This document shows positions 55,059-64,000 of a stretch of 64,000 nt of DNA, one piece after another. This DNA is from Trichoderma breve. Its lineage: Eukaryota; Ascomycota; Sordariomycetes; Hypocreales; Hypocreaceae. Position numbers and translations under genes: made by a program. The notes under the pieces are model-generated. The model was given only the letters and a program-made list of their open reading frames with translations. It did not search any database and was not told where the DNA came from. How positions within the stretch are numbered: position 1 is the first letter of the stretch; each line of letters begins with the position of its first letter. The stretch covers positions 186,001 through 250,000 of the forward strand of contig NC_079237.1 of the NCBI RefSeq assembly GCF_028502605.1, written 5' to 3'.

Positions 55059-56253
55059 GACTAAGGAATAGAGTAAACTAATAATTTTTTTTTAAAAAAA
55101 AGTTCATAAAACTACTATAATAATTTAATACATATATATATCAACCTTTCAATCTTCATTTTACTTGTAGGATATGTAACAGCGTAGTACTTGTATAATC
55201 TCTTAGGCATTATGGCAGTTACTTTGGTATCACCCCTGTAGCACTCGATGTCACATGCTCTGGTTGGTGGTATCTTAGATGGTGTTATGGCTTGTTATGG
55301 CTTGTTATGTCTTGGTACATTAGCAAGTTACCCTACGATATAGGTTCCTGGGTTTGTCAGATCATGCATCTGCAATAGCATCCATTTTCCCTGTCCTATG
55401 CGATGTGATGTTGTGAATGGAGGACTACTGCAACTAGCGCTGCATCTAATACGCTCTGGACTACCTAAGTAATTGAAGAAGAGAAGAAAGTGATGGACGC
55501 AATTTGGGCAGGCTGATAATGAAAGTAGGTCAGGATCTCTCCCCTTACAATCGGGACCAAAACGGGTTATAGATTGCATGAGAAGAGATAGACAATACTG
55601 AGCAATGCTTCCACAATAGCTGCGACAGGTAAGGAGGGACCCAGGATAGCTTCAACAGCGTCTATTAGTGGGCAATTCGAATGCTGTTTTTTTTTCGGCT
55701 CTGGGTTTTGATGCTGTGATCAGCATCCAGGCAATACTTTCTCGCTCGAAAAACCATGACAATCCCGATGGAAGAGCGGACACGATCTCTAGGCTGCCAA
55801 CATGCCCCATGGACACTACATCAAGGGCCTAGATCGAGCTCCTACACATGAATACACCCGGGTTTACTAATGCTAGCGCAGTGCATAGGACCGACGTGGA
55901 GGCGGGTTGTTGGAATTTACAGCCATACAGTACCAGGCTCTAAAGGAGTCATGTTCTATTGACGAAGTAGTCTTTTTTAAGAGCCCAATCACGAAGAGTA
56001 AAACACAACATCTACACCAAAGAGACATTTCGCAGAAACCCAAAACCGGATGCCGTACTTTGTCTCTTTATAAGAACTGGTATTTCCTCCCACACACGCG
56101 TACCAAACGGCTGCTGATGACATTTGTTGGTCTCTACAACGTTAAAACTCGATGGATGGACTCTGCCACATATTCAACGTTTCCGGTTGTCACTTGAGAT
56201 AACTAACTGTCAGCCGAGATAGACCGAAAGAAAGAAATAGTCTCAATGCGTTG
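55059..56253. other. AT-rich intergenic region, no gene seen
   Basis: It starts with a TTTTTTTTTAAAAAAAA stretch (about 55085-55101), and GGCTTGTTATG is repeated near 55286-55310. I looked for the missing AHAS core and C-terminus here and saw none. A frame at 55907-56197 has no recognisable family. Confidence 0.45.
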
Positions 56254-57744
56254 TCACTTACAGCCTGTGAACGAAAGCCGACCAGTAGGAAGAAGGTAAA
56301 CATGGAACATGTCTTTAAGGGTTGCCACTTGCTCTTGAGATAATCCTGTCATGGAGAACATGCCAATCTTTTCGTAGTTGCCAGTTAGCCTTGCATAAAT
56401 CGATACTTGAAGACCCATGGATGCTTACATCGGTCAAGAGATGCCGCCAGTTACCAGGTGTGTCTCTCATGGTTAACTCGTCGTGCAGTCGTTTTCGCAT
56501 GTCCCTCAACCGACCGCTCATGGTATTCAGGTCTTGCTGCCATTGCTTCCTCAGTTCTGGGTTTTGAACGATGGTAGCGACGACCTTGGCCCCGAAGCCA
56601 GGCGTGGAAGTAATCTCGGCGCGTGAGATCTGTTTTAATGTTGCCTCCACTTTGGCTGCGGTGTCGTGGTTGCGTGTCACAACGTGCAGAGCACCGATTC
56701 GCTCTCCATAGAGACCAAAGTTCTTGGAGAACGATTGGGCCACCGCAAACTCAATGGCGCCGTTCGAGCGGGTGGCAAAGTGACGCAGCACCCAACCGTC
56801 ATTGTCGATGTCTCCCGTTGCAAAGCCTTGACTGTCAAATGCAGGACAAGTTAGTTATCGAGCTGGCTCCCATGAGATCGCTCGTCTCATCAAATGTGGT
56901 GTGACAGACGAACTAAGCTGAATCAAGAATAGGGAACAAGCCCTTTTCCTCGCATACATTTGCGATGGCCTCCCACTGTTCCCTTGAAGGGTCCAAACCG
57001 GTTGGGTTGTGCGCGCACGCCTGGAGGACTATAACATCCCCTCTTGATGCTTGCTCCTTCATCGTTGAGATCATGCCTTCAATATCTAGCGTGGATGTTT
57101 TGTAGTCATAATAAGGGTATAAACGCTGTTCTATGGCGGGGTTTGTGTGTCTCCAGATCTTCGGGTGGTTCTCCCAGGTAGGGTTGGACAGCCATACGGT
57201 TTTGGGTTGAGCGACGTAAGTCAGGAAACGTGCAATCAGGTAGTTGGCGCCAGTGCCTGCGATCGTCTGCATCGAGGTAATACTCCGGCTACCCAACGTA
57301 TCCCCAAAGGTGATCTGCCGCGCAACGGAGACCAGATCTGGGTATCCCATCTGAGGTGAGATATCATGGTTGAGATGCGGGTCTGCCTGGAGGATTTCTC
57401 TCGCCTGAGGGAGGTCAGTGTCGTGTGACCTAGCCCATCGAACTCACAAGGCGAGATAAAGAGAAGGATAGTCTGGATTATTGGGTAATTGCAAAGGAGT
57501 AGAGGAATTCGCACGCAGGAAATCTTTCCAAGCAATCTTGGGCTTGAAGATCTGGACAGTTCTGTGATCAAGGGGGATTAATTACCTTTTTTACGGAAGG
57601 TAGAACCCATGTTTTTGCATTGTCATCGCGGTAAATACCAGGGCTTAGGTTTACTTTCTTCTTCTCAGTATCGGCTTTAAATGCTTCGATTAAGACAAAC
57701 GTGTTATCGGGCACAGCAGCTGGAATCTGTTCGAGTAATGCCAT
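56254..57744 (-). CDS. Class I aminotransferase (aspartate aminotransferase-like)
   Basis: Exons 57744-57586, 57404-56914, 56831-56429 and 56367-56254 encode 388 residues. The first intron (181 nt) joins WVLPSVKK to AREILQADPHLNHD, the normal family run. The second uses a weak GTTCGT donor but restores DSAYQGFATGD, and the third has a CTAAC branch. PLP-site residues: HNPTG (185-189), Asp214, Tyr217, Lys253 in SFSKN (Schiff base) and Arg261 in GERIG. Between the aldolase genes it most likely aminates the 4-hydroxy-2-keto acid aldol product to the amino acid loaded by the NRPS module. General aspartate transamination is the alternative. The N-terminus lacks a mitochondrial leader, so it should be cytosolic. 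Confidence 0.88.
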
Positions 57745-58496
57745 AATCAAAGCAGAGAGATATGCTGAAAGCCCACAAGAAGAGTAAACAAAGTGATGGA
57801 TGATGCTGTCAGAATATGGGATAGATTGCACTACTCTAAGCCTAGATGGACGTAAGATCCTTACTTATGCGGAATACATACAGAGCCGCGCTAGGTCGCA
57901 GGGTGTGCCCTGACCTAGGCATGACCCTCCATGCCTGTACTCTATTTTCATCAGTGGGAGCTCGATATCGGGCAAAAAGTGATAATGGATGTGCATTGCA
58001 AGATTGTGAGTAGGTGAGGATTAACTCGGCATTTCGGCATGGCCATGGCCGGACTATTTCGGTAGCGGCGCAGGTATTACTTATCACCGTGCATATTCCG
58101 ATCTTATCTGGCAAGCTGTTTTAGGAAATTGACGACTGTAGTAGACTCGTATCAACAACACAAGGTTGGCACATAGTAGGAAAATGGTTATGAACCAATA
58201 CACCGCCGGGCTTCTGAGTCGCACCGAGCAAAGACCATGAATTTTCTCTGTCAGCAGCTACAACGGGCGTGTTCCATGAATGAATCTCCGATCAAATATT
58301 GCCGGAACCGGTACCGTTTGGGTTGCATGCGAATATCTCTCCACCGAAAAGCCCCGAGCTACGACTGTAAAGAGGGTTGAGAGTTGAGAGATATTAATTA
58401 CAGAAGCAGTACTCATCGTCTCCACAAGATCACATCATTTCCTCTCCGCTATCCAAGAAGAAGTCAAACACAAAGAAAACACAAACATCAGAAAAA
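57745..58496. promoter_or_regulatory. Divergent promoter of aminotransferase and methyltransferase
   Basis: 750 bases between the two divergent start codons. The methyltransferase leader is C/A-rich with an AAAAAATGG start context. No specific site was identified. Confidence 0.45.
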
Positions 58497-59618
58497 ATGG
58501 GATCAAACACAGAAGATGCTCGTGCCCGCGTTCAACGGGCGTACCACGACATCGGCGACCCAGTCTTCTCTGCCGCTGAGTTCACACTCATCAAGGTCTT
58601 CATCGACTACAAGGGCTTCGATGCCATCCCGGATGAGGGTGACATCTCTGTGGCCGACTTGGCCGCCAAAATCGGTGGCACGCACGAAGTGATCGACCGT
58701 ATGACCACCTTCTTCATCTCCGGCAAGGTCCTCGCATCTACAGGCCCTGGCCGCGTCGCTCACACGGAAAGGTCTCGTCTTTACAAGTACGACGAGCCTA
58801 CCGCCTGGCTCTACATTCACATGTTCAACAATGTGTTCCGCTCCTTCGCCCAGATGCCAAACTTCTTCCAGAAGAATGGTTTAGCTTCGCCTCAGAGTGC
58901 CAGTGTCACACCTCTTGGCCTTAGCCACGGTTTCGAAAACCGGCCAGCTTACGAGATCCTTGTTGAAAACAAAGTCGTGCACAAGGGATTCAATGAAGCG
59001 CTGAAGGCGCTCGGAGTCATGTACTCACTGAAGGGCATCTACGATTTCGGCTGGCTGCGGGAGCCTCTTGCTGCTGGGCCGTCACGAGCGGCTATCGTGG
59101 ATATCGGTGGGAGCCACGGTCTCGCCCTGCGCGATGCAATCCGCAACAACAACTTTCTCCCCGCCGAGCGCTGCGTTCTCTTCGATCTCCCACAAGTTAT
59201 TGAGAACACCAAGAAAAATGTCGAGAAGGAACAGGACGAGGACCTGCAGAAGATCCAGATGATTAGCGGAAGCATGTTCGAGCCGTATCCCGAAAGCGTC
59301 AAGGGTGCCCTTATCTACCAGTTCCGCCGGATCCTCAACGATTTCCCCGATGAGGACGTCCTGCGGGCCTTCCATAATGTGCGAAAGGCAGTGGCTCCCG
59401 ATTCACGCATTCTTATTATTGAGGAGATGCTCAATCCAAAGCGTATCCCCATGAATGTCGGGTTGGACATCTGTCTTATGTGCGCTGCCGGCAAGAGGCG
59501 AAACGCCGCCATGTTCAGCGAATTGGCTGCGCAAGCTGGTTTCAAGCTCAATGCAGAATTCCAGCAAATTGCGGGCGAATTTGATGACTTTGGTGTGCTT
59601 GAGTTTGTGTTGGCCTGA
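58497..59618 (+). CDS. SAM-dependent methyltransferase, plant-type O-methyltransferase fold, catalytic His missing
   Basis: Single exon, 373 residues. The N-terminal dimerisation domain is followed by motif I VDIGGSHGLALRD (201-213), FDLPQV (229-234) and the RRILNDFPDED block (277-287). In O-methyltransferases of this family the last block usually reads LHDWxDE, and the His is the general base that deprotonates the hydroxyl. Here Asn281 replaces it. That fits a different acceptor such as an amide nitrogen. N-methylation is known in harzianic acid, equisetin and related tetramates. The gene sits between the aminotransferase and aldolase 2, so a role in the same pathway is likely. The acceptor is inference. 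Confidence 0.85.
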   Translation: MGSNTEDARARVQRAYHDIGDPVFSAAEFTLIKVFIDYKGFDAIPDEGDISVADLAAKIGGTHEVIDRMTTFFISGKVLASTGPGRVAHTERSRLYKYDEPTAWLYIHMFNNVFRSFAQMPNFFQKNGLASPQSASVTPLGLSHGFENRPAYEILVENKVVHKGFNEALKALGVMYSLKGIYDFGWLREPLAAGPSRAAIVDIGGSHGLALRDAIRNNNFLPAERCVLFDLPQVIENTKKNVEKEQDEDLQKIQMISGSMFEPYPESVKGALIYQFRRILNDFPDEDVLRAFHNVRKAVAPDSRILIIEEMLNPKRIPMNVGLDICLMCAAGKRRNAAMFSELAAQAGFKLNAEFQQIAGEFDDFGVLEFVLA

Positions 59619-60172
59619 GAGGCTCTATGAGTATACACATGTTGCGTGGTCCTGTACCTAACCCCAAGCTCGTGTATCAACATATAGAGTATAAAGAGCA
59701 ACAGAGGAAACAGAAGAGCTGGATTAGACCTGACAAGGTTAGCATTGAGTTAGCCAGAGTTTTTGGCCCTCTTTAGAATAGTTAGGCAAGATGTTCCAAA
59801 CATAGGTAGCTCCAATTAATGCAGTTCAGGCTCTGATGTTACAATGTCCAAGGTGAAATATGAAATCTTTTATAAAAAGTTGAGGGCATGCAAGTTAGTA
59901 CACGATAATATCAAAGCATTTGATCTCTTGATGTAATTGTAATTGTGCACATGAGTGAGACATGTACTACCGAATAATGGGCCGCTGCTCCGGCATAAAG
60001 ACAAAGGGGGGGGAATTGCATGATCACAACAAGCAGAGGAGTTCTCAAGGCCCAGCGTTGAATAAAGTCTACCTTTGTTCAATTTTCTCTCTATCTTACG
60101 AATATCTAACATGTAACGAAAACTCCTATTTCTATAACAAATGAACCCATGAATCCACCCACAATCGATTTC
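59619..60172. other. Intergenic between convergent genes
   Basis: 3' regions of the methyltransferase (+) and aldolase 2 (-). No gene seen. A G-run lies near 60006-60013. Confidence 0.4.
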
Positions 60173-61069
60173 CTAGTTATGCACAACGGTTCGATCAATG
60201 GAGGATATCCTCTCTGCACATTCCATGGCGCCGACCGAGATAAGGTTCGAGTCCACGTGAGCCAGTATCAGACGAACCCCCAAAGTGTTAATGACCCAGT
60301 CCTGGAAATCGAGGTCCTTATAGTTACCAGCCAGTCCGAAGACCTTGTTGTGGCGCTTGCATGCCATGCTGACGGCCTTGAGCGCAGCCTTGAACTTGGG
60401 TGCATCAACTTGGCCGGGGATACCCATATCACTCGACAGGTCGATGCAGCCGACTATGAGAACGTCGACGCCATCAACCGCCGCAATGGCGTCGACGTTT
60501 ATAATGCTCTCTTCGGCCTCGATCATGACGCCTACAGCCGACGCCATTGAGTTGACCTCGTCGGCCATCATCTGCATCGGCATGGTGCGGAGACCCACGG
60601 CAGCCTGCTGGAGCCACAGCGACCGCTTCCCATACGGTGGGAACTTGCACATCTTGACGGCTTCCTTAGCCTCCGCAGCCGAGACTATGTGTGGGAAGAC
60701 AACCATCATGGCCCCAGAGTCCAGGACCTGCTGGACGTAACCCATGCCGCACTGGTACGGCACGCGAACAATGGGCGTCATGCCGGCCATCATGGCCGCG
60801 CTCGCGAGCATGCTGGCTTCAGTAATGGAGTAGGTCGAGTGCTCCATCTCAACCCACACAACGTCGAAGCCGGCGTTTCTAACAAACTGGACGACGAGGG
60901 GGTTCGTCACCAGTCTGAGGACCATAGCCTGTGGTGACATTTAGCCACTTCTCTATCACCTGATCCAGGCCAATCAATGAGATGACGTTGGGATGGTCTC
61001 CAACCTGCCTACCTTACATAACTGTCCGGCGCTAGCCTTGGTGTATATAACATTCTCGCAGAGAACCAT
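60173..61069 (-). CDS. HpcH/HpaI-type aldolase (paralogue 2)
   Basis: Exons 61069-61013 and 60928-60173 encode 270 residues. As in paralogue 1, the first exon is 19 codons ending AGQLCK and the intron falls at the same codon. The landmark residues have identical numbers: His49 (EMEHS), Arg74 (PIVRVP), Glu156 (MIEAEE) and Asp182 (GCIDLS). Paralogue 1 has a second intron that this copy lacks. Overall the two are clearly diverged, so the duplication is not recent. The substrates may differ, for example in the keto-acid acceptor, or the two may form a heteromer. Its place next to the methyltransferase marks it as part of the cluster. Confidence 0.88.
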
Positions 61070-62821
61070 TTTCGACAGTTAAGTGGTTCTGTTATAACTT
61101 AGGTGATTGAATTGTATGCGTTGCCTGCTTGACAACGGGCCTTTTATTCGTCTGTTGAAGTGAATATGGCAATGATGTGGTTGGCCCGAAACGGGGAATA
61201 GTGTAGAAGAAAAGATGGGATTTTGGTCTGGAGATTGGATATTTACATGAAAATGAGAGGCAGTAAACTTTTCGATCACGATCTAGCTGCGGTGTTGCCG
61301 TTCCGACATGCCGGAGGATGTACGCCGCTTTGCATGGCACTATGTTGCAATCACGTTACGCTTACCAGCCAACTTTGAGTTGCATTACAGGGGCTTTGAC
61401 CGGAGAAGTTCGGAGGAGGAGGATTTCGGCTGACGCTCCGATACGGATACATGGCTGTTGACAACAACTCATTTACAGATTATTGACTAGAAATTCGGAA
61501 GTATGGCATCATCAGCTGCTTTCAGGGGCAGCGCTGAGTCGATCCTTTCATTGCCTGGCCAGTGGTCCTTGTCACGTCGGCACTATTAGGATGAATGAAC
61601 GGGAGGAGACTACCCGTGTGATGTCGAACGACTCATCTTAACTGCGTATTGCATTTTTAACCGATTTTAAACTCCCGCTGCAACGTTATTCTAGAATTCC
61701 GAAGAACTTTGAAAAATCGCGAAAATCACGCCGAGGCTCTAATGCAATTCACCCGAATACCTTTCAGCCGGCTGATTTACATTGCATAAAGGGACGAGAC
61801 GGCTTGAACAGTATCCGGCGTAGCATCACTACTAGTCCCACCTTTTGGAGATACTGCGCAAGCCACGAGGGATTGGGTACTTACTTGCCTACCTAAAGGC
61901 TGTCCCTTGCATGTACTACTGCGCTAGCAAGGGGCTCGTAAATGCCTGTAATTACATGTAGTCGTGTACTGGTTGGCCTCGTAGAAATCTGCTCACCTTG
62001 GGCTGTAACAGGTGAAAAATACTATACGAATGCGTTTATGGTTCTTTTCAGCCGCAACTATAAATCTTTTTTTTAAGGAAAATACGAATCGAGCTTGGTC
62101 ACAATATTGGTAATTACTTGTTATCTTCTCATAAGGCTACTCGATAAAAACAACTTTGTTTTGGCTGCTTTTTGAAAAATACCTGAAATTATAGGGTACC
62201 TAGGTAAAATCAACAACACAGAATCAGCTCTACAGCCGCCACAACCCCTGTAACACAACAAACAGCACATAGCAAAATTGGTTGCTATAGCTTTCTAATT
62301 ACAGTGATTTCTTCTCTTCTTTCTAGCTAGTTATTCACATTTTCTTATTTGTATATAATAGCCGCGAAATAACTCGTAGAAACGCATGCCGCTTTCCGTG
62401 GTGTTTCACAGGTTTTGTGACCAATAATGTGACTTCTACATACGTGCTGGTGAACATGCTTGCGACTGCGCCAATGGAGCCATATAAAAACAGATAGTTG
62501 CAAAGCTGGTTGTTGTTTGTTTTTTCTCGTCCATAGGCCATGTTCCCTCCGACTGTGTAATAGAATGTAAGCACAAGGCTGAGTATGGCCTAGTGACAGA
62601 TAATGTGTCGCTTTCCAATACCTACCAGGATCCTACCATTCATGGCCTAAAGGCTCCTCTGTCCATCCAGCCGCCCGACTCTGGGGTGTTCAGATTCATT
62701 GACAAAAGATCTGCTGTAGAGATGCTCGTTGATGAAGAGGAGCCGGGCAGGCTCGGCCCCATAAATTCGCCACCGAAAGCTGTCGTTGCTGGGAAACTAG
62801 CGATACACTCTGGAAAAAAGG
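61070..62821. other. 1.75-kb intergenic region, no gene seen
   Basis: AT-rich, with a T-run near 62068-62075. Short frames are present but none is recognisable. It separates the last biosynthetic gene from the right-edge regulator. Confidence 0.4.
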
Positions 62822-64000
62822 TCAGTCCCTGAGGCAGAACGTGTTGGTATTTGGGGCTGATGGCGAGGCACATATTAGGGTAAAAGGTTGGTAGATACCA
62901 AGGGAAAGAAGGGAACAGGACGGGCATTGGGCAATACCGCCAGGGATCATTTGGTAGTAGTAGTTCGGCAGCTTACCTTCGTATGCGTCCCAAGTGAACT
63001 GGTCAAGCGACATATCCGTGCCCTGAGGCGTGGCAGTGGCAGAGCCAGTGAGAGGCGTGCCGATATCTTGTTCCTGCAGCCCCAACATGAGACTCAGGTG
63101 GTCAATCGCCCGCCGGGCTTCCCGAGATACGGTGGGCGAGTGCAGCCAGAGGGGATACGCGTTGCGAAGCAGATTGTGAATCTTGGTGCCCGTGGCCTGG
63201 TCCAGGGAAACGTCCGGTCGGGACTTGGCCAGCTGTATATAGTAGCAGAGGATGCTTACGCCCAGCAAGAAGACGGCCCGCGGCCGCGAGGACAGGAGCA
63301 TCCACCGCGCCCACCTCGCGGGATACAGCAGCCCATCTCCCTGTGTTTCCTCCATCACTATCTGCTGGAACTCTAGGATCTTGATGGCCGCCTGGACGCA
63401 AGCGCTACGTGAGTATTGGTAGCGCGGCTGGGTATAGGGCGGCGCGAGGTACTTGCGGTGAAGCCAAATTGTCAGCCTCTGTATGGCGAGCTGGAGCAAC
63501 ACGCGGTGCATGACGACCTGGGGTGCCACCATGAAGGATTGGCTGAGAGGCTGCCATCGGAAGATTGGTGGCAGTGAGGCCTCGGCCTCTTGTAGCTTCC
63601 GGTCCAGCTCCATAATCTCCGTGTACGGGTGCTCCTGGGTGTCGTTAACGACGTCGTTGACTAGCCCCATCATCTTGTCTACCCTGCTCTTGGCCAAGCT
63701 GTAGAGCACGGGCGTGACCTCAGTCTCGGGACGCGATGGGGGCAGCTCGACGGTAGTATCATCGAAATCTGTGTCCAGCAAGTTCCGCGGCTCAGCTGTG
63801 TCGTACTGCTGCAACTTGAGTACGGATGGCAGCGCCAACTGGCTTGAAAGACGAAGATCCATCTGCACGATGATGGCCCACACCCGCCGCCGCATCTCAC
63901 CGGCAAATGGGGAAATGCTGGGGAACTTCTCGGGTTCTCGGTGGTAGCCCTGAGTCAGGGCAAGCTGCACGATGATGCCTTGTACAAGCCAGAGCCCGAT
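62822..64000 (-). CDS. Fungal-specific transcription factor domain protein, 5' end beyond the window
   Basis: The frame is open from the right edge to a stop at 62822 (392 residues visible). It starts inside the fungal-specific domain: QLALTQGYHRE, then FPSISPFAGEMRRRVWAII, the conserved segment of Zn2Cys6-class regulators. It continues through the helical middle region to a C-terminal DQFTWDAYEG. A GTAAGC donor after EG with a later ATCAG acceptor could remove a 3n intron and leave a short APNTNTFCLRD tail, or the frame may be read through. The DNA-binding N-terminus is outside the window. As the nearest regulator on this side it is a candidate cluster activator. Confidence 0.8.
   Translation of the reverse strand: MGLWLVQGIIVQLALTQGYHREPEKFPSISPFAGEMRRRVWAIIVQMDLRLSSQLALPSVLKLQQYDTAEPRNLLDTDFDDTTVELPPSRPETEVTPVLYSLAKSRVDKMMGLVNDVVNDTQEHPYTEIMELDRKLQEAEASLPPIFRWQPLSQSFMVAPQVVMHRVLLQLAIQRLTIWLHRKYLAPPYTQPRYQYSRSACVQAAIKILEFQQIVMEETQGDGLLYPARWARWMLLSSRPRAVFLLGVSILCYYIQLAKSRPDVSLDQATGTKIHNLLRNAYPLWLHSPTVSREARRAIDHLSLMLGLQEQDIGTPLTGSATATPQGTDMSLDQFTWDAYEGKLPNYYYQMIPGGIAQCPSCSLLSLGIYQPFTLICASPSAPNTNTFCLRD

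Noticed and set aside
55907..56197. 96-codon + strand frame downstream of the AHAS relic
   Set aside because: It does not match the missing AHAS domains and has no recognisable motif.
57420..57571. An extra exon of the aminotransferase reading ..FKPKIAWKDFLRANSS..
   Set aside because: Including it breaks the frame, while direct joining of WVLPSVKK to AREILQADPHLNHD gives the normal family sequence in phase 0.
62335..62618. Overlapping short - strand frames near the right-edge regulator
   Set aside because: Short, AT-rich and unrelated to each other. No family or start context.
1..64000. CRISPR arrays, bacterial operons, riboswitches, rRNA or tRNA genes
   Set aside because: None was seen. 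The tandem arrays present (32213-32526, 6499-6760, arrays at 3905 and 5606) lack CRISPR-like unique spacers with Cas genes, and the DNA is eukaryotic.

Overview
The window is nuclear DNA of a filamentous ascomycete (Pezizomycotina). Genes carry short introns of about 55-110 nt with GTATGT/GTAAGT donors and CTAAC branch sites. The protein families are fungal: Zn2Cys6 regulators, an ABCC pump, a PKS-NRPS, a secreted subtilase and small conserved fungal proteins of unknown function. A Sordariomycete, perhaps Hypocreales, fits the gene content, but the genus cannot be fixed from the sequence. Coding models below are spliced by hand from donor/acceptor signals, reading frame and family motifs.

Left part (1-12 kb): the 5' part of an ABCC multidrug transporter runs off the left edge. 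A repeat-rich stretch follows. It holds CGG-N3-CCG palindromes, a roughly 1.9-kb element bounded by two opposed five-copy arrays of a TATCTGCTACTA-type motif, two copies of a dispersed repeat and a 75-bp minisatellite. Two or three small fungal genes sit among these, one of them broken.

Middle (12-25 kb): a secreted TAP-like alpha/beta hydrolase, a small secreted precursor with four Kex2-bounded CGPLE(V/I/L)C repeats (a candidate ribosomal peptide precursor), an acyl-CoA dehydrogenase, an NmrA-like reductase and a large secreted subtilase. From 25 to 30 kb everything is decayed: a Tc1/mariner remnant, a fungal transcription-factor pseudogene and an aldehyde dehydrogenase pseudogene whose catalytic Cys is now Tyr. 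From 30 to 37 kb lie a 19-bp minisatellite, inverted repeats and one intact Zn2Cys6 regulator.

Right part (37-64 kb): a biosynthetic cluster. A 4050-residue PKS-NRPS (KS-AT-DH-cMT-psiER-KR-ACP-C-A-T-R) is divergent from a trans-acting enoyl reductase. Downstream are two HpcH/HpaI-type aldolases, a class I aminotransferase, a SAM methyltransferase that lacks the usual catalytic His, and a fungal-specific transcription factor running off the right edge. The aldolases plus the aminotransferase could make a 4-hydroxy-4-alkyl-glutamate. The adenylation pocket has a Lys where an acidic side chain could be bound. This gene set resembles the logic of Sch210972/pyrrolocin-type and harzianic-acid-type tetramic acids.

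Between one aldolase and the aminotransferase lies a promoter-bearing but internally deleted copy of acetohydroxyacid synthase (AHAS, ILV2). AHAS is the known target of harzianic acid, and it is also the enzyme that starts valine/keto-isovalerate synthesis. The window therefore looks like a harzianic-acid-like cluster with a relic of its self-resistance (or precursor-supply) enzyme. This assignment is an inference that needs sequence searches and chemistry.
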